Below are positions 27,023-36,593 of a stretch of 64,000 bases of DNA, piece after piece. Each line of letters begins with the position of its first letter. Positions within the stretch are counted from its first letter, which is position 1. The stretch is from Pseudomonas sp. B21-048 (GTDB taxonomy: Bacteria; Pseudomonadota; Gammaproteobacteria; Pseudomonadales; Pseudomonadaceae), in the NCBI RefSeq assembly GCF_024748615.1, contig NZ_CP087168.1:1364001-1428000 (forward strand), read 5' to 3'. The notes below the pieces were generated by a model. That model searched no databases. It saw only the letters and a list, made by a program, of their open reading frames with translations, and had not been told where the DNA came from. Both the position numbers and the translations under genes were made by a program.

Positions 27023-27961
27023 ATGAGCTTTTCTTTTGTCGCGAAGGCGTCGGTGTTGCTGCTATTCCTGGGCAGCACACTCTATGTGCACTTGCGTGGC
27101 AAGGCGCGTTTGCCGGTCCTGCGTCAGTTCGTCAACCACTCGGCTCTGTTTGCGCCTTACAACGCCTTGATGTACCTGTTCTCCGGCGTACCGTCCAAAC
27201 CCTACCTGGACCGCAGCAAGTTCCCGGAACTGGACGTGCTCAGGGACAACTGGGAAGTTATCCGCGACGAAGCCATGCACTTGTTCGACGAGGGCTACAT
27301 TCGCGCCGCCGAAAAGAACAACGATGCCGGTTTCGGTTCGTTCTTCAAGAAGGGCTGGAAGCGTTTCTACCTCAAGTGGTACGACAAACCGCTGCCGTCA
27401 GCCGAAGCCTTGTGCCCGAAAACCGTGGCGTTGGTCAGCAGTCTTCCCAACGTCAAGGGCGCCATGTTTGCGCTGCTGCCTGGTGGCAGTCACCTCAACC
27501 CGCATCGCGACCCATTCGCCGGTTCCCTGCGTTATCACCTTGGGTTGTCGACACCGAACTCCGATCATTGCCGCATCTTCGTCGACGGTCAGGTTTACGC
27601 CTGGCGTGATGGGGACGATGTGATGTTCGATGAAACCTACGTGCACTGGGTTAAGAACGAAACCGAGCAAACCCGGGTCATCCTGTTTTGCGACATCGAG
27701 CGACCGCTGAACAATCGCCTCATGACCCGTATCAATCGCTGGATCAGCGGCTTGCTGGGGCGCGCCACTGCACCCCAGAACCTTGATGATGAACGCGTTG
27801 GCGGGATCAACCAGGTCTATGCCTGGAGCAAGCGCTTCAGCGACAAATTCAGCGGTATGGTCAAACAGTGGAAGCGACGTAATCCCAAGGCCTACCGCGT
27901 ACTGCGGCCGGTGCTGGCGGTGGTGGTGTTGACATTGTTGGGGTATTGGCTGATTGGTTGA
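27023..27961 (+). CDS. lpxO: Lipid A 2-hydroxylase LpxO-like (aspartyl/asparaginyl beta-hydroxylase fold)
   Basis: The 312-residue enzyme is a Fe(II)/2-oxoglutarate dioxygenase. An N-terminal membrane segment (ASVLLLFLGSTLYVHLRG) and a C-terminal one (VLAVVVLTLLGYWLIG) flank the catalytic part with LPGGSHLNPHRDPFAGSLRY and DETYVHWVKNETEQTRVILF. HRD and the later His give the metal site, and Arg of the TRV segment would bind 2-oxoglutarate. LpxO hydroxylates the secondary acyl chain of lipid A. The call rests on length and motifs; another hydroxylase target is possible. Confidence 0.85.
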   Translation: MSFSFVAKASVLLLFLGSTLYVHLRGKARLPVLRQFVNHSALFAPYNALMYLFSGVPSKPYLDRSKFPELDVLRDNWEVIRDEAMHLFDEGYIRAAEKNNDAGFGSFFKKGWKRFYLKWYDKPLPSAEALCPKTVALVSSLPNVKGAMFALLPGGSHLNPHRDPFAGSLRYHLGLSTPNSDHCRIFVDGQVYAWRDGDDVMFDETYVHWVKNETEQTRVILFCDIERPLNNRLMTRINRWISGLLGRATAPQNLDDERVGGINQVYAWSKRFSDKFSGMVKQWKRRNPKAYRVLRPVLAVVVLTLLGYWLIG

Positions 27962-28010
27962 GGCCGGTACCTGCACAAAAAAGCCATCCCCAATTAAGCC
28001 GTAATGCGAT

Positions 28011-28154
28011 CTGCAGCAGCTGGCGAAGCCTGCGTTCGGCTGCGAAGCAGTCGTAAAATCAGCCAATGCGGTGTTTCAGGTAAACCAAGGTGATTGGATT
28101 GACGACTGCTTCGCAGCCGGACGCAGCCTCGCTGGGGCTCGACAGCTGCTACAG
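28011..28154. repeat. REP pair (GACTGCTTCGCAGCC family)
   Basis: CTGCAGCAGCTGGCGAAGCC with GGCTGCGAAGCAGTCG on the left is matched by CGACTGCTTCGCAGCC and GACAGCTGCTACAG on the right. A typical two-REP inverted arrangement. It lies just upstream of the leader ORF at 28253. Confidence 0.75.
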
Positions 28155-28252
28155 CCCTCGTCCAAGTCATTGCAATCTATGTCACGCGCTGGTTATAGTC
28201 GGCCCTCGGTGGTTTCCTGACCCCCCCTATACCCATCAAAAAAGATCAGCCC

Positions 28253-28417
28253 ATGCCAGCTTCTCCCATCAACGCGGTAGTCGATTCAGCGGTCAACGCT
28301 GGTGCCGTGCCGTGCGCGAATCAGCAGCCTGCGCAGATCAGTCATTACCCCCCACCTGTCAGTAGCACGCCGGTGTGCGCAGTCGTATCACCGCCAGGCG
28401 TTGGCTTTTCGGGCTGA
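28253..28417 (+). CDS. Proline-rich leader ORF upstream of DMT exporter
   Basis: A 54-codon ORF starts at ATG 28253 and ends at TGA 28415. It contains ten prolines, including HYPPPVSSTPVCAVVSPPG near residues 32-49, a run that would be expected to slow ribosomes. The stop codon lies inside the large hairpin at 28395-28460. The ribosome binding site is weak (AAAAAAGATCAG). The ORF, the hairpin, the second U-tailed hairpin and the exporter follow each other, as in attenuation leaders. I know of no named family for this peptide. Confidence 0.5.
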   Translation: MPASPINAVVDSAVNAGAVPCANQQPAQISHYPPPVSSTPVCAVVSPPGVGFSG

Positions 28418-28460
28418 TCAGCTTTTTCTGCTGTTCCCGTGCCCATCTGAAAAGCGCCTG
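28395..28460 (+). promoter_or_regulatory. Long hairpin covering the leader ORF stop codon
   Basis: CAGGCG (28395-28400), CTTTTC (28405-28410) and GGGC (28411-28414) pair with GCCC (28441-28444), GAAAAG (28449-28454) and CGCCTG (28455-28460). This makes a 16-bp interrupted stem. A ribosome finishing or pausing at the end of the leader would open it. No U-run follows directly, so it acts, if at all, as the competing structure. Confidence 0.5.
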
Positions 28461-28472
28461 AAAAAACTACTG

Positions 28473-28501
28473 AATTTCAGCTTCGGCTGAGTTGGCTTTT
28501 T
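28473..28501 (+). terminator. UUCG hairpin with U-tract ahead of the DMT gene (attenuator candidate)
   Basis: TTTCAGC-TTCG-GCTGAG forms a short stable stem with a UUCG tetraloop. It is followed after TTGGC by five T. It ends 21 bp before the exporter ATG, in the position of an attenuator. Confidence 0.5.
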
Positions 28502-28522
28502 GCCTGACTACAGGTGGTATTC

Positions 28523-29386
28523 ATGTTTGTCCTTTCGAAAAAATCCGCGCTCGCGGCGTCGTCCACGAGCCTGTTCGTTTTGCTGTGGAGCAGCGGCGCG
28601 ATCTTCTCCAAATGGGGCTTGGCCCACGCATCACCCTTCGCCTTTTTGCTGATTCGTTTCGCCATTGCCTTGTGCGGGCTGGTGTTGTTGATGCCATTGC
28701 TCAAGCTGAAACTGCCCAAGGGCGGCAAGCCGATGTTGTATGCGATGGCCACGGGCGTGGTGTTGCTGGGGGCTTATCAGATTTTCTATCTGCTGGCCCT
28801 GGACCTGAAGGTGACGCCCGGCGTGATGGCAACCATCATGGGCGTTCAACCGATTCTCACCGTAGTGATCATGGAGCGGCACCGATCAATAAGCCGGATG
28901 TTCGGTCTGACGCTCGGCTTGGCCGGATTGATCATGGTGGTCTATCAGGGCATCGGTCTGGCCGGCATGTCGTTGGCTGGCATGCTCTTCGGTCTGTTGG
29001 CGCTGGCGAGCATGACGTTCGGTTCGATCATGCAGAAACGCATCACCGATAATCCTCTCGGCACACTGCCGGTGCAGTACCTTGCCGGGCTGTTGCTCTG
29101 CGGGATCTTCGTACCGTTCCAGCCGTTTCACGTCGAACACAGCACAGGGTTCATCGTGCCGGTGTTGTGGATGGGGTTGGTGGTATCGGTGCTGGCGACG
29201 CTGCTGCTGTATCGATTGATCGCCCGGGGCAATCTGGTGAATGTCACCAGCCTGTTCTACCTGGTGCCAGCGGTGACTGCGGTCATGGACTACCTGATTT
29301 TTGGCAATCGACTGGCGGCGCTGAGCATGCTCGGCATGCTGCTGATCATCGTTGGTCTGGTGTTCGTCTTCCGTAAAACTGCTTGA
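28523..29386 (+). CDS. EamA/DMT-family exporter with leader region
   Basis: The 287-residue protein has ten membrane segments and two EamA domains (SLFVLLWSSGAIFSKWGLA; VSVLATLLLYRLIARGNLVN). Family members export amino acids and related compounds. ATG 28523 with CAGGTGG upstream is preferred over the GTG at 28514. The gene is preceded by a short proline-rich ORF and two hairpins, unlike the other DMT genes in the window, which suggests its own post-transcriptional control. It is convergent with another DMT gene across a shared terminator. Confidence 0.87.
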   Translation: MFVLSKKSALAASSTSLFVLLWSSGAIFSKWGLAHASPFAFLLIRFAIALCGLVLLMPLLKLKLPKGGKPMLYAMATGVVLLGAYQIFYLLALDLKVTPGVMATIMGVQPILTVVIMERHRSISRMFGLTLGLAGLIMVVYQGIGLAGMSLAGMLFGLLALASMTFGSIMQKRITDNPLGTLPVQYLAGLLLCGIFVPFQPFHVEHSTGFIVPVLWMGLVVSVLATLLLYRLIARGNLVNVTSLFYLVPAVTAVMDYLIFGNRLAALSMLGMLLIIVGLVFVFRKTA

Positions 29387-29395
29387 AGTAAAACA

Positions 29396-29424
29396 AGGCC
29401 CGGGGTATGCGCTCCGGGCTTTTC
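29396..29424. terminator. Bidirectional terminator between two DMT genes
   Basis: GCCCGG and CCGGGC form a GC-rich stem around GGTATGCGCT, with TTTT on the right and AAAA nearby on the left. It is located between two convergent stop codons. Confidence 0.8.
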
Positions 29425-30333
29425 TTATTTGGTAACCACCTCAACCTGTTTCACCACCGCCGGCTTCAACACCAGCCATAACGCCGCCGCAATCAACACC
29501 CCGCCATACAGGTGCGCCATCGACAGCGGCTCATCCAGCAACAGCGCTCCCCACAACACCCCGAATGGCGGAATCATGAAGGTCACGGTCATCGACTTCA
29601 CTGGGCCGATCGAACTGAGCAAGCGGAAGTAAATAATGTAGGCAAACGCGGTGCATACCAAACCCAACCCCAGCAACGACAGCCAGACACTCCAGCCGCC
29701 CCAGCTCGCCGGTGGCTGGCTGATCACGCTGTAGCCAAACAGTGGCAGCAACAACAACGTCGCGCCGAGCATGCTGCCCAGCGCCGAAAGGCGACTGTCG
29801 AGGCCGCCGGCATGGTCGAGCCAGCGCCGGGCGAGGAACCCGGCAAAGCCATAGCAGGTGGTGGCCATCAGGCACGCGAGTGCGCCCATCAGCAGTTCCA
29901 TGTTGAACGCCACCGGACCGGCACGGGTGAGGATGCCGACGCCGAACAGACCGAGAAAGACTCCGCCCAACTTGGCGGCGGTGAGTTTTTCATGGAAGAA
30001 CAGGCCGCCAATCAACACCCCCATCAAAGGCGTGGTGGCGTTGAAAATCGCCGAGTAACCGGCCGGCAGCACTTGGGCCGCCACGCAATAGAGGGTGGCT
30101 GGAATCCCGGAGTTGATCATCCCAAGCAGCATCACCGTCTTGAGTTTGCCTTTGAAATCCCAACTGATGCGCATCAGCCCAAGGATCACCAGCAGCCCGA
30201 CGGCGGCAATCGACACGCGGAAAAAAGCAGTGGGGATTGTGCCAATCACGGGGGCAATAATGCGCATGAACAGAAAGCTCGCCCCCCAAATGGCGGCAAG
30301 TGACAACATACGCAGGATATCGACGGGGTTCAC
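29425..30333 (-). CDS. EamA/DMT-family transporter
   Basis: The 302-residue protein has ten predicted membrane segments, with [17 protein letters not shown] at the N-terminus and [20 protein letters not shown] in the second EamA repeat. The start ATG 30333 fits a normal family N-terminus. It is divergent from aceK, with 128 bp between starts. The substrate is unknown. It is only moderately similar to the convergent partner, so recent duplication is unlikely. Confidence 0.87.
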   Translation of the reverse strand: MNPVDILRMLSLAAIWGASFLFMRIIAPVIGTIPTAFFRVSIAAVGLLVILGLMRISWDFKGKLKTVMLLGMINSGIPATLYCVAAQVLPAGYSAIFNATTPLMGVLIGGLFFHEKLTAAKLGGVFLGLFGVGILTRAGPVAFNMELLMGALACLMATTCYGFAGFLARRWLDHAGGLDSRLSALGSMLGATLLLLPLFGYSVISQPPASWGGWSVWLSLLGLGLVCTAFAYIIYFRLLSSIGPVKSMTVTFMIPPFGVLWGALLLDEPLSMAHLYGGVLIAAALWLVLKPAVVKQVEVVTK

Positions 30334-30461
30334 AGCACTTTCCTTCCTTTATTGGCGCGCAAGTGTCGCGCCAGTCAGGGCACAAGGCAATGGTTGCGTT
30401 GCGCAACACAGGGCCACTAAGCTCAGGCTCCAACGATAAGAACAGCCGCCGAGGTTTCACC

Positions 30462-32183
30462 ATGCCGCAGCATTGGCCAGCCGCCGACATCGCCCGAATG
30501 ATCCTCGATGGCTTTGACGATTACCGCGAGCATTTCCGTCAGATCACCGACGGCGCCCGAGCCCGCTTCGAGCAGGCTCAGTGGCAGGAAACGCAAGTTG
30601 CGTCGGCGGCGCGAATCAACCTCTACGAAGAAAAGGTCGGCGAAACGGTAGGGCGCTTACATGCTTCGTTCGAGACCGATGTCTTGATGGACGTCAGCAA
30701 CTGGCCGCTGGTCAAAAGCGCTTACATCAGCCTGATCGACCTGCGCTTCGACGATGAACTGTCCGAGACCTGGTACAACTCGATTTTCTGCGGGCTGTTC
30801 AGCCATGACCTGATCAGTGACGGCTGCATGTTCATCCACACCACGCGGCCGAGCCTGCGCCGGGCCCGGGCCGCGCAAACCCGTACCTACAAGCCGCATG
30901 GGCAACTGTCCGGCATGCTCACGAGCATCTTCACCGACTATCGCTTCAGCGAGGATTACGCCGATTTGCCCGGCGACTTGCGTCGCCTCGAAGCGCTGTT
31001 GCGCGAGAACCTCCCCGACTGGGTCTGCAAGGATCCGGAACTGACTGTCGAACTGTTTTCCTCAGTGCTTTACCGCAACAAGGGCGCCTATCTGGTGGGG
31101 CGCATTTACACCCCCGACGAACAGTGGCCGTTGGTAATTCCGCTGTTGCACCGTGAAGGCCGGGGCATCCAGATCGATGCGCTGATCACCGACGAGGCGG
31201 AAGTGTCGATCATTTTCTCCTTCACCCGATCGTACTTCATGGTCGATGTGCCGGTGCCGGCGGAATTCATCGGCTTTCTCAAACGTATTTTGCCCGGTAA
31301 GCACATCGCCGAGCTGTACACCTCGATCGGTTTCTACAAGCACGGCAAGTCCGAGTTTTACCGGGCGCTGATCAATCACCTGGCCAACACCGACGATCAG
31401 TTCATCATGGCCCCCGGCGTGCGCGGCATGGTCATGAGCGTATTTACTCTGCCGGGCTTCAACACCGTTTTCAAAATCATCAAGGACCGCTTCTCACCGT
31501 CGAAAAACGTCGACCGCGCCACGGTGATCGAAAAGTATCGACTGGTGAAAAGCGTCGACCGGATCGGGCGCATGGCCGACACCCAGGAGTTCGCCGACTT
31601 CCGTTTTCCGTTGAGCAAGTTCGAGCCGGCATGCCTGGAAGAATTGCTCGACGTGGCCGCGTCCACGGTCTCGGTGGAAGACGACACGGTGCTGATTCGC
31701 CACTGCTGGACCGAACGCCGGATGACGCCGTTGAACCTCTATCTGGAGCACGCCAACGAGGCGCAGGTGCGCGAAGCGCTGGAGGATTACGGTCTGGCGA
31801 TCAAGCAACTGGCGGCGGCGAACATTTTCCCCGGCGACATGCTGCTGAAAAACTTTGGCGTCACCCGTCACGGTCGTGTGGTGTTTTATGACTACGACGA
31901 GATCTGCTTCCTGACCGAAGCCAACTTCCGCCACATCCCGCAACCGCGTACACCGGAAGACGAAATGGCCTCCGAACCGTGGTACTCGATCGGGCCACTG
32001 GATGTGTTTCCCGAGGAGTTTCCACCGTTTCTGTTTGCCGATTCGGCGCAGCGGCGGTTGTTCGATCAGTTGCACGGTGAGCTGTACAACGCTGATTACT
32101 GGAAGGGGCTGCAAGAGGCGATTCGGGCGGGGAAGGTGATTGATGTGTTCCCGTATCGGCGCAAGGGCCTCGATAACGAGTAG
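30462..32183 (+). CDS. aceK: Isocitrate dehydrogenase kinase/phosphatase
   Basis: The 573-residue bifunctional enzyme phosphorylates and dephosphorylates isocitrate dehydrogenase, switching carbon flow to the glyoxylate shunt. Features include the regulatory N-terminal domain ([20 protein letters not shown]) and the kinase-like core with [46 protein letters not shown] (catalytic and metal-binding residues; cited piecewise in family work). ATG 30462 follows GAGG; an upstream frame adds 54 non-conserved residues. No glyoxylate shunt genes are next to it, as usual in Pseudomonas. Confidence 0.93.
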   Translation: MPQHWPAADIARMILDGFDDYREHFRQITDGARARFEQAQWQETQVASAARINLYEEKVGETVGRLHASFETDVLMDVSNWPLVKSAYISLIDLRFDDELSETWYNSIFCGLFSHDLISDGCMFIHTTRPSLRRARAAQTRTYKPHGQLSGMLTSIFTDYRFSEDYADLPGDLRRLEALLRENLPDWVCKDPELTVELFSSVLYRNKGAYLVGRIYTPDEQWPLVIPLLHREGRGIQIDALITDEAEVSIIFSFTRSYFMVDVPVPAEFIGFLKRILPGKHIAELYTSIGFYKHGKSEFYRALINHLANTDDQFIMAPGVRGMVMSVFTLPGFNTVFKIIKDRFSPSKNVDRATVIEKYRLVKSVDRIGRMADTQEFADFRFPLSKFEPACLEELLDVAASTVSVEDDTVLIRHCWTERRMTPLNLYLEHANEAQVREALEDYGLAIKQLAAANIFPGDMLLKNFGVTRHGRVVFYDYDEICFLTEANFRHIPQPRTPEDEMASEPWYSIGPLDVFPEEFPPFLFADSAQRRLFDQLHGELYNADYWKGLQEAIRAGKVIDVFPYRRKGLDNE

Positions 32184-32206
32184 CCCACGCCGCCACACCT
32201 GACACT

Positions 32207-32313
32207 GATCGTTCCCATGCTCCGCGTGGGAATGCCTCCCCGGACGCTCCGCGTCCGCTCTTGGGACGCAGAGCGTCCCTTGCTGCATTCCCACGCAGAG
32301 CGTGGGAACGATC
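32207..32313. repeat. 110-bp palindromic repeat (GATCGTTCCCA family)
   Basis: It begins GATCGTTCCCATGCTCCGCG and ends CGCAGAGCGTGGGAACGATC, with paired interior segments GACGCTCCGCGTC and GACGCAGAGCGTC. It sits between aceK and hrpA. The same family is seen at 10968 and 63784. Confidence 0.85.
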
Positions 32314-32376
32314 ACATGGGGGCGCAAATCTGCGACAATCCGCCCCCTGCGCCACTAGACGACTTTTGCGTACCTG

Positions 32377-35300
32377 ATGACTGACGAATCGCCTTCTATC
32401 GACAAACTGCTGAAAAACCTCGATCACGCCATGCTCGCCGACCGCCACCGGCTGCGGCGGCAGTTGCTTGAGCTGCGCAAGAAACCTGACGAGGCCAAAC
32501 TGGCCCAGTGGGTGACGCGCACGCAGGCGTCCTGTGATCAGGTGTTGGCGCGGCGCGCCAGCCTGCCGGTGATTCGTTACGACGACAGCCTGCCGATCGC
32601 CGCCAAGCGCGACGAAATCAAAGCGGCGCTGCAAAAGCATCAGGTGCTGATCATTGCCGGCGAAACCGGGTCGGGTAAAACCACCCAGTTGCCGAAGATC
32701 TGCCTGGAAATCGGCCGCGGCCAGCACGGCCTGATCGGCCACACCCAGCCCCGTCGAATCGCCGCCCGCAGCGTGGCGAGCCGAGTCGCTGAAGAATTGG
32801 CGACGCCGTTGGGCGCGTTGGTCGGCTATCAGGTGCGGTTCGAGGATCAGAGCGATTCCAACACCCTGATCAAACTGATGACCGACGGTATTCTGCTGGC
32901 GGAAACCCAGAACGACCGCTACCTCGAACGCTACGACACGATCATCGTCGACGAAGCCCACGAACGCAGCCTGAACATCGACTTCCTGCTCGGTTACCTG
33001 AAAACCCTGCTGCCGCGTCGTCCGGACCTGAAAGTCATCATTACTTCGGCGACCATCGACCTGGAGCGTTTTTCCAAGCACTTCGATGATGCGCCGATTG
33101 TCGAGGTCTCCGGCCGCACCTTCCCGGTGGAAACCTGGTACCGCCCGCTGACCCTGGAGCAGGACGAAGAGGGCAACCGCGTCGAGGATGACTTGACCGT
33201 GGATCAGGCGATCCTCGCTACCCTCGACGAAATTGCCGCGTTCGAACGCAGCGAACGCAAGAGTCCCGGCGACGTGCTGGTGTTCCTGCCCGGCGAGCGA
33301 GAGATTCGCGACGCGGCGGACATGCTGCGCAAGGCCCAACTCAAACACACCGAGATTCTGCCGTTGTACGCGCGGCTGTCGCCGGCCGAGCAGCAGCGGA
33401 TTTTCCAGTCCCACCCTGGGCGTCGCGTGGTGCTGGCGACCAACGTCGCGGAAACCTCGCTGACCGTGCCGGGCATTCGTTACGTGATCGACAGCGGCAC
33501 CGCGCGCATCAGCCGTTACAGCTACCGCGCGAAGGTTCAGCGCCTGCCCATCGAAGCGGTTTCCCAGGCCAGTGCCAACCAGCGTAAAGGCCGTTGCGGA
33601 CGGGTCGAACCGGGCATTTGCATCCGTCTCTACAGCGAAGAAGATTTCATCGGTCGCCCGGAATTTACCGACCCGGAAATCCTCCGTACCAACCTCGCGG
33701 CGGTGATTTTGCAGATGCTGCATCTGCGCCTCGGCGAGATCACTGATTTCCCGTTTATCGAGCCGCCGGATGGCAAGGCCATCAGCGACGGTTTCAACCT
33801 GCTGCAAGAACTCTCGGCGGTGGACCGCAACAGTCAGTTGACGCCGCTTGGTCGCCAATTGGCGCGGCTGCCGGTGGACCCGCGCATGGGCCGCATGCTG
33901 CTGGAAGCGGCGAAACTGGGCAGCTTGCAGGAAGTGCTGATCGTCGCCAGTGCCATGTCAATTCAGGACCCGCGCGAACGTCCGCCGGAGCGTCAGCAAG
34001 CAGCGGATCAGGCTCACGCCCAGTGGAAAGACGTGGACTCGGACTTCGCCGGGCTGGTTAATCTGTGGCGTGGTTTTGAAGAGCAGCGCCAGGCCCTGAC
34101 GGCCAGTCCGCTGCGCAACTGGTGCCGCAAGAACTTCCTCAATTACCTGCGCCTGCGCGAGTGGCGTGACTCCCATCGTCAGTTGAGCCTGATCTGCCGC
34201 GACATGCAGTTGAGCCTCAACAAAGAGCCGGCGGATTACCCGAAACTGCACAAAGCGGTTCTGGTGGGGTTGCTTAGCCAGATCGGCCAGAAGACCGAAG
34301 ATGGCGACTACCTCGGTGCCCGTCAGCGACGCTTCTGGATTCACCCCTCGTCGGGTATCGGCAAGAAACGTCCGCAATGGCTGATGACCGCCGAACTGGT
34401 GGAAACCACCAAGCTTTACGCGCGGATGGTCGCCAAGATCGATGCCGACTGGATCGAGCCGCTGGCCGGGCACCTGATCAAGAAAAATCACTTCGAACCC
34501 CATTGGGAGAAGAAGCGCGGTCAGGTCGTGGCCTTCGAGCAAATCACCCTGTTCGGGCTGATCGTGGTCGGGCGCCGACCAGTGCATTACGGTCCGATCG
34601 ACCCGGTGGTGTCTCGTGAATTTTTTATTCGCGAAGGTCTGGTGCGCGGCGAGATTCAATCCAAAGCCAAGTGTTTGTCTGCCAATGCACAGTTGTTGGA
34701 ACAGCTCGACGAACTGGAAGCCAAGGCGCGCCGCCGCGACATCCTCGCCGACGAAGAAACCTTGTTCGCCTTCTACGATGCGCGACTGCCAGCAGAGATC
34801 CACCAGACCGCCACCTTCGACAGTTGGTACCGGGTCAATAGTCAGAAAGACCCGCAACTGCTGATCATGCGCGAAGAAGACGTGCTGGCTCGCGAAGCCA
34901 GTGAAGTCACCGCCGCGCATTACCCGGACACCCTGCACATCGGCGATCTGGAACTGGCGCTGAGTTATCACTTCGAGCCCAACCATCCGCGTGATGGCGT
35001 GACCTTGCGCGTGCCGGCACCGCTGTTGCCGATGCTACCGCCGGAACGTCTGGAATGGCTGGTGCCGGGCGTGATCGATGCCAAGTGCATCGCGCTGGTA
35101 CGTAACCTGCCCAAGGCCCTGCGCAAGAATTTCGTGCCGGTGCCGGACTTCGTCAAAGCGGCGTTGCAGCGCATCACGTTTGCCGAGGGCTCATTGCCTT
35201 TGGCGCTGGGCCGCGAGTTGCTGCGCATGACCGGCGCGCGGGTCAGCGATGAAGCTTGGGCCGAAGCCTCGCAGCAGGTCGAAAGCCATTTGCGGATGAA

Positions 35301-36288
35301 CCTGGAAATCGTCGACGGTCAGGGCAAGTTCCTCGGCGAAGGTCGTGACTTGGCCGAGCTGACCGCACGCTTTGCCGAGGCCAGTCAGGCTGCGTTGGCG
35401 GTGCCGCAAACGGCGAAGAGCCAACAACCGGTGGAGCCGAAAGTCTTTGCCGCCGTGGCTGAGAAAACCCAGCAGAAAATCGCCGGGCTGTCGATGACGG
35501 TGTATCCGGCGCTGGTGGAAGAGGGCGGGACAGTCAAGGAAGGTCGATTCTCGACCCCGGCCGAAGCCGAGTTCCAGCATCGTCGGGCCTTGCAGCGTTT
35601 GCTGATGCAGCAACTGGCCGAACCGGCGAAGTTCCTGCGCGGCAAGTTGCCGGGGCTGACCGAATTGGGCCTGATGTACCGCGACATGGGGCGTGTCGAC
35701 AGCCTGGTGGAAGACATTCTGCTGGCCAGTCTCGACAGCTGCATCCTCGACGGCGAAGACCCATTGCCACGCGATGGCGCCGGACTGGCGTCGCTGGCTG
35801 AGCGTAAACGCGGTGGCTGGACTGAGCACGCTGAACGGTTGGCCAAGCTGACGCTGGAGATTCTCAAGCTGTGGCACGGCCTGCAAAAGCGCTTCAAGGG
35901 CAAGATCGACCTGGCGCAAGCCGTGGCCTTGAACGACATCAAGCAGCAGCTCAGTCATCTGGTGTATCCGGGGTTCGTGCGTGAAACGCCGATGCCGTGG
36001 CTCAAGGAACTGCCGCGTTACCTCAAGGCTGTCGAGCAACGCTTCGAAAAACTCGGCGCGCAGGTGCAGAAAGACCGGGTCTGGAGCGGTGAATTGTCCG
36101 GCCTCTGGGCTCAATACCAGACCCGCGCCAACAAACACGCCCAGGAAGGCAAGCGCGATCCGCAGCTGGAACTCTATCGCTGGTGGCTGGAGGAATACCG
36201 GGTCTCGCTGTTCGCGCAGCAATTGGGGACCAAGGTGCCAATCTCCGACAAGCGCCTGAACAAGCAATGGAGTCAGGTCGAGCCTTGA
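32377..36288 (+). CDS. hrpA: ATP-dependent RNA helicase HrpA (DEAH box)
   Basis: The 1303-residue helicase has Walker A IIAGETGSGKTTQLPKIC (about residue 90), DEAHERS, SAT (VIITSATIDLERF), and motif VI QRKGRCGRVEPG. These are followed by the HA2/OB-fold region and the long C-terminal DUF3418 domain typical of HrpA. It acts in mRNA processing and ribosome rescue in E. coli. It is a full-length single gene. The long open frames on the opposite strand are codon-bias shadows. Confidence 0.94.
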   Translation: MTDESPSIDKLLKNLDHAMLADRHRLRRQLLELRKKPDEAKLAQWVTRTQASCDQVLARRASLPVIRYDDSLPIAAKRDEIKAALQKHQVLIIAGETGSGKTTQLPKICLEIGRGQHGLIGHTQPRRIAARSVASRVAEELATPLGALVGYQVRFEDQSDSNTLIKLMTDGILLAETQNDRYLERYDTIIVDEAHERSLNIDFLLGYLKTLLPRRPDLKVIITSATIDLERFSKHFDDAPIVEVSGRTFPVETWYRPLTLEQDEEGNRVEDDLTVDQAILATLDEIAAFERSERKSPGDVLVFLPGEREIRDAADMLRKAQLKHTEILPLYARLSPAEQQRIFQSHPGRRVVLATNVAETSLTVPGIRYVIDSGTARISRYSYRAKVQRLPIEAVSQASANQRKGRCGRVEPGICIRLYSEEDFIGRPEFTDPEILRTNLAAVILQMLHLRLGEITDFPFIEPPDGKAISDGFNLLQELSAVDRNSQLTPLGRQLARLPVDPRMGRMLLEAAKLGSLQEVLIVASAMSIQDPRERPPERQQAADQAHAQWKDVDSDFAGLVNLWRGFEEQRQALTASPLRNWCRKNFLNYLRLREWRDSHRQLSLICRDMQLSLNKEPADYPKLHKAVLVGLLSQIGQKTEDGDYLGARQRRFWIHPSSGIGKKRPQWLMTAELVETTKLYARMVAKIDADWIEPLAGHLIKKNHFEPHWEKKRGQVVAFEQITLFGLIVVGRRPVHYGPIDPVVSREFFIREGLVRGEIQSKAKCLSANAQLLEQLDELEAKARRRDILADEETLFAFYDARLPAEIHQTATFDSWYRVNSQKDPQLLIMREEDVLAREASEVTAAHYPDTLHIGDLELALSYHFEPNHPRDGVTLRVPAPLLPMLPPERLEWLVPGVIDAKCIALVRNLPKALRKNFVPVPDFVKAALQRITFAEGSLPLALGRELLRMTGARVSDEAWAEASQQVESHLRMNLEIVDGQGKFLGEGRDLAELTARFAEASQAALAVPQTAKSQQPVEPKVFAAVAEKTQQKIAGLSMTVYPALVEEGGTVKEGRFSTPAEAEFQHRRALQRLLMQQLAEPAKFLRGKLPGLTELGLMYRDMGRVDSLVEDILLASLDSCILDGEDPLPRDGAGLASLAERKRGGWTEHAERLAKLTLEILKLWHGLQKRFKGKIDLAQAVALNDIKQQLSHLVYPGFVRETPMPWLKELPRYLKAVEQRFEKLGAQVQKDRVWSGELSGLWAQYQTRANKHAQEGKRDPQLELYRWWLEEYRVSLFAQQLGTKVPISDKRLNKQWSQVEP

Positions 36289-36292
36289 TCCT

Positions 36293-36381
36293 GTGAGAGC
36301 GGGCTTGCCCGCGATGGCGGTCTGCCATTCGACATGGATGTTGAATGTGATGGCCTCATCGCGGGCAAGCCCGCTCCCACA
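36293..36381. repeat. REP pair (GCGGGCTTGCCCGCGATG family)
   Basis: GAGCGGGCTTGCCCGCGATG and CATCGCGGGCAAGCCCGCTC form an inverted pair separated by about 45 bp. The rest of the gap to 36593 holds only the promoter region of the next gene. Confidence 0.8.
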
Positions 36382-36593
36382 CGTATGCTGTTGCTCTTGC
36401 AAAAGGCGCCAAAAGCCAGCGTTTATGGCAAACTTCGCGCCTATATACGCCAGCCTCGCGGTTTTGAGCCTTCACGGGCCGGGCGGATCGGAATAAAGCG
36501 ATGTCAGGTTTGCGTCCGGACCTGGAATAGACCCTTTGTGTGTTGGTACGTCGGTGCCAGCGCTTTCTGCCTGAACGGATTAGAGAAACGACC

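Noticed and set aside
31861..33858. Long open frame (665 codons) on the minus strand across aceK and hrpA
   Set aside because: It overlaps two well-supported genes, has low-complexity His/Gln/Val-rich composition and no recognisable domain. It is a shadow of GC-rich codon bias.
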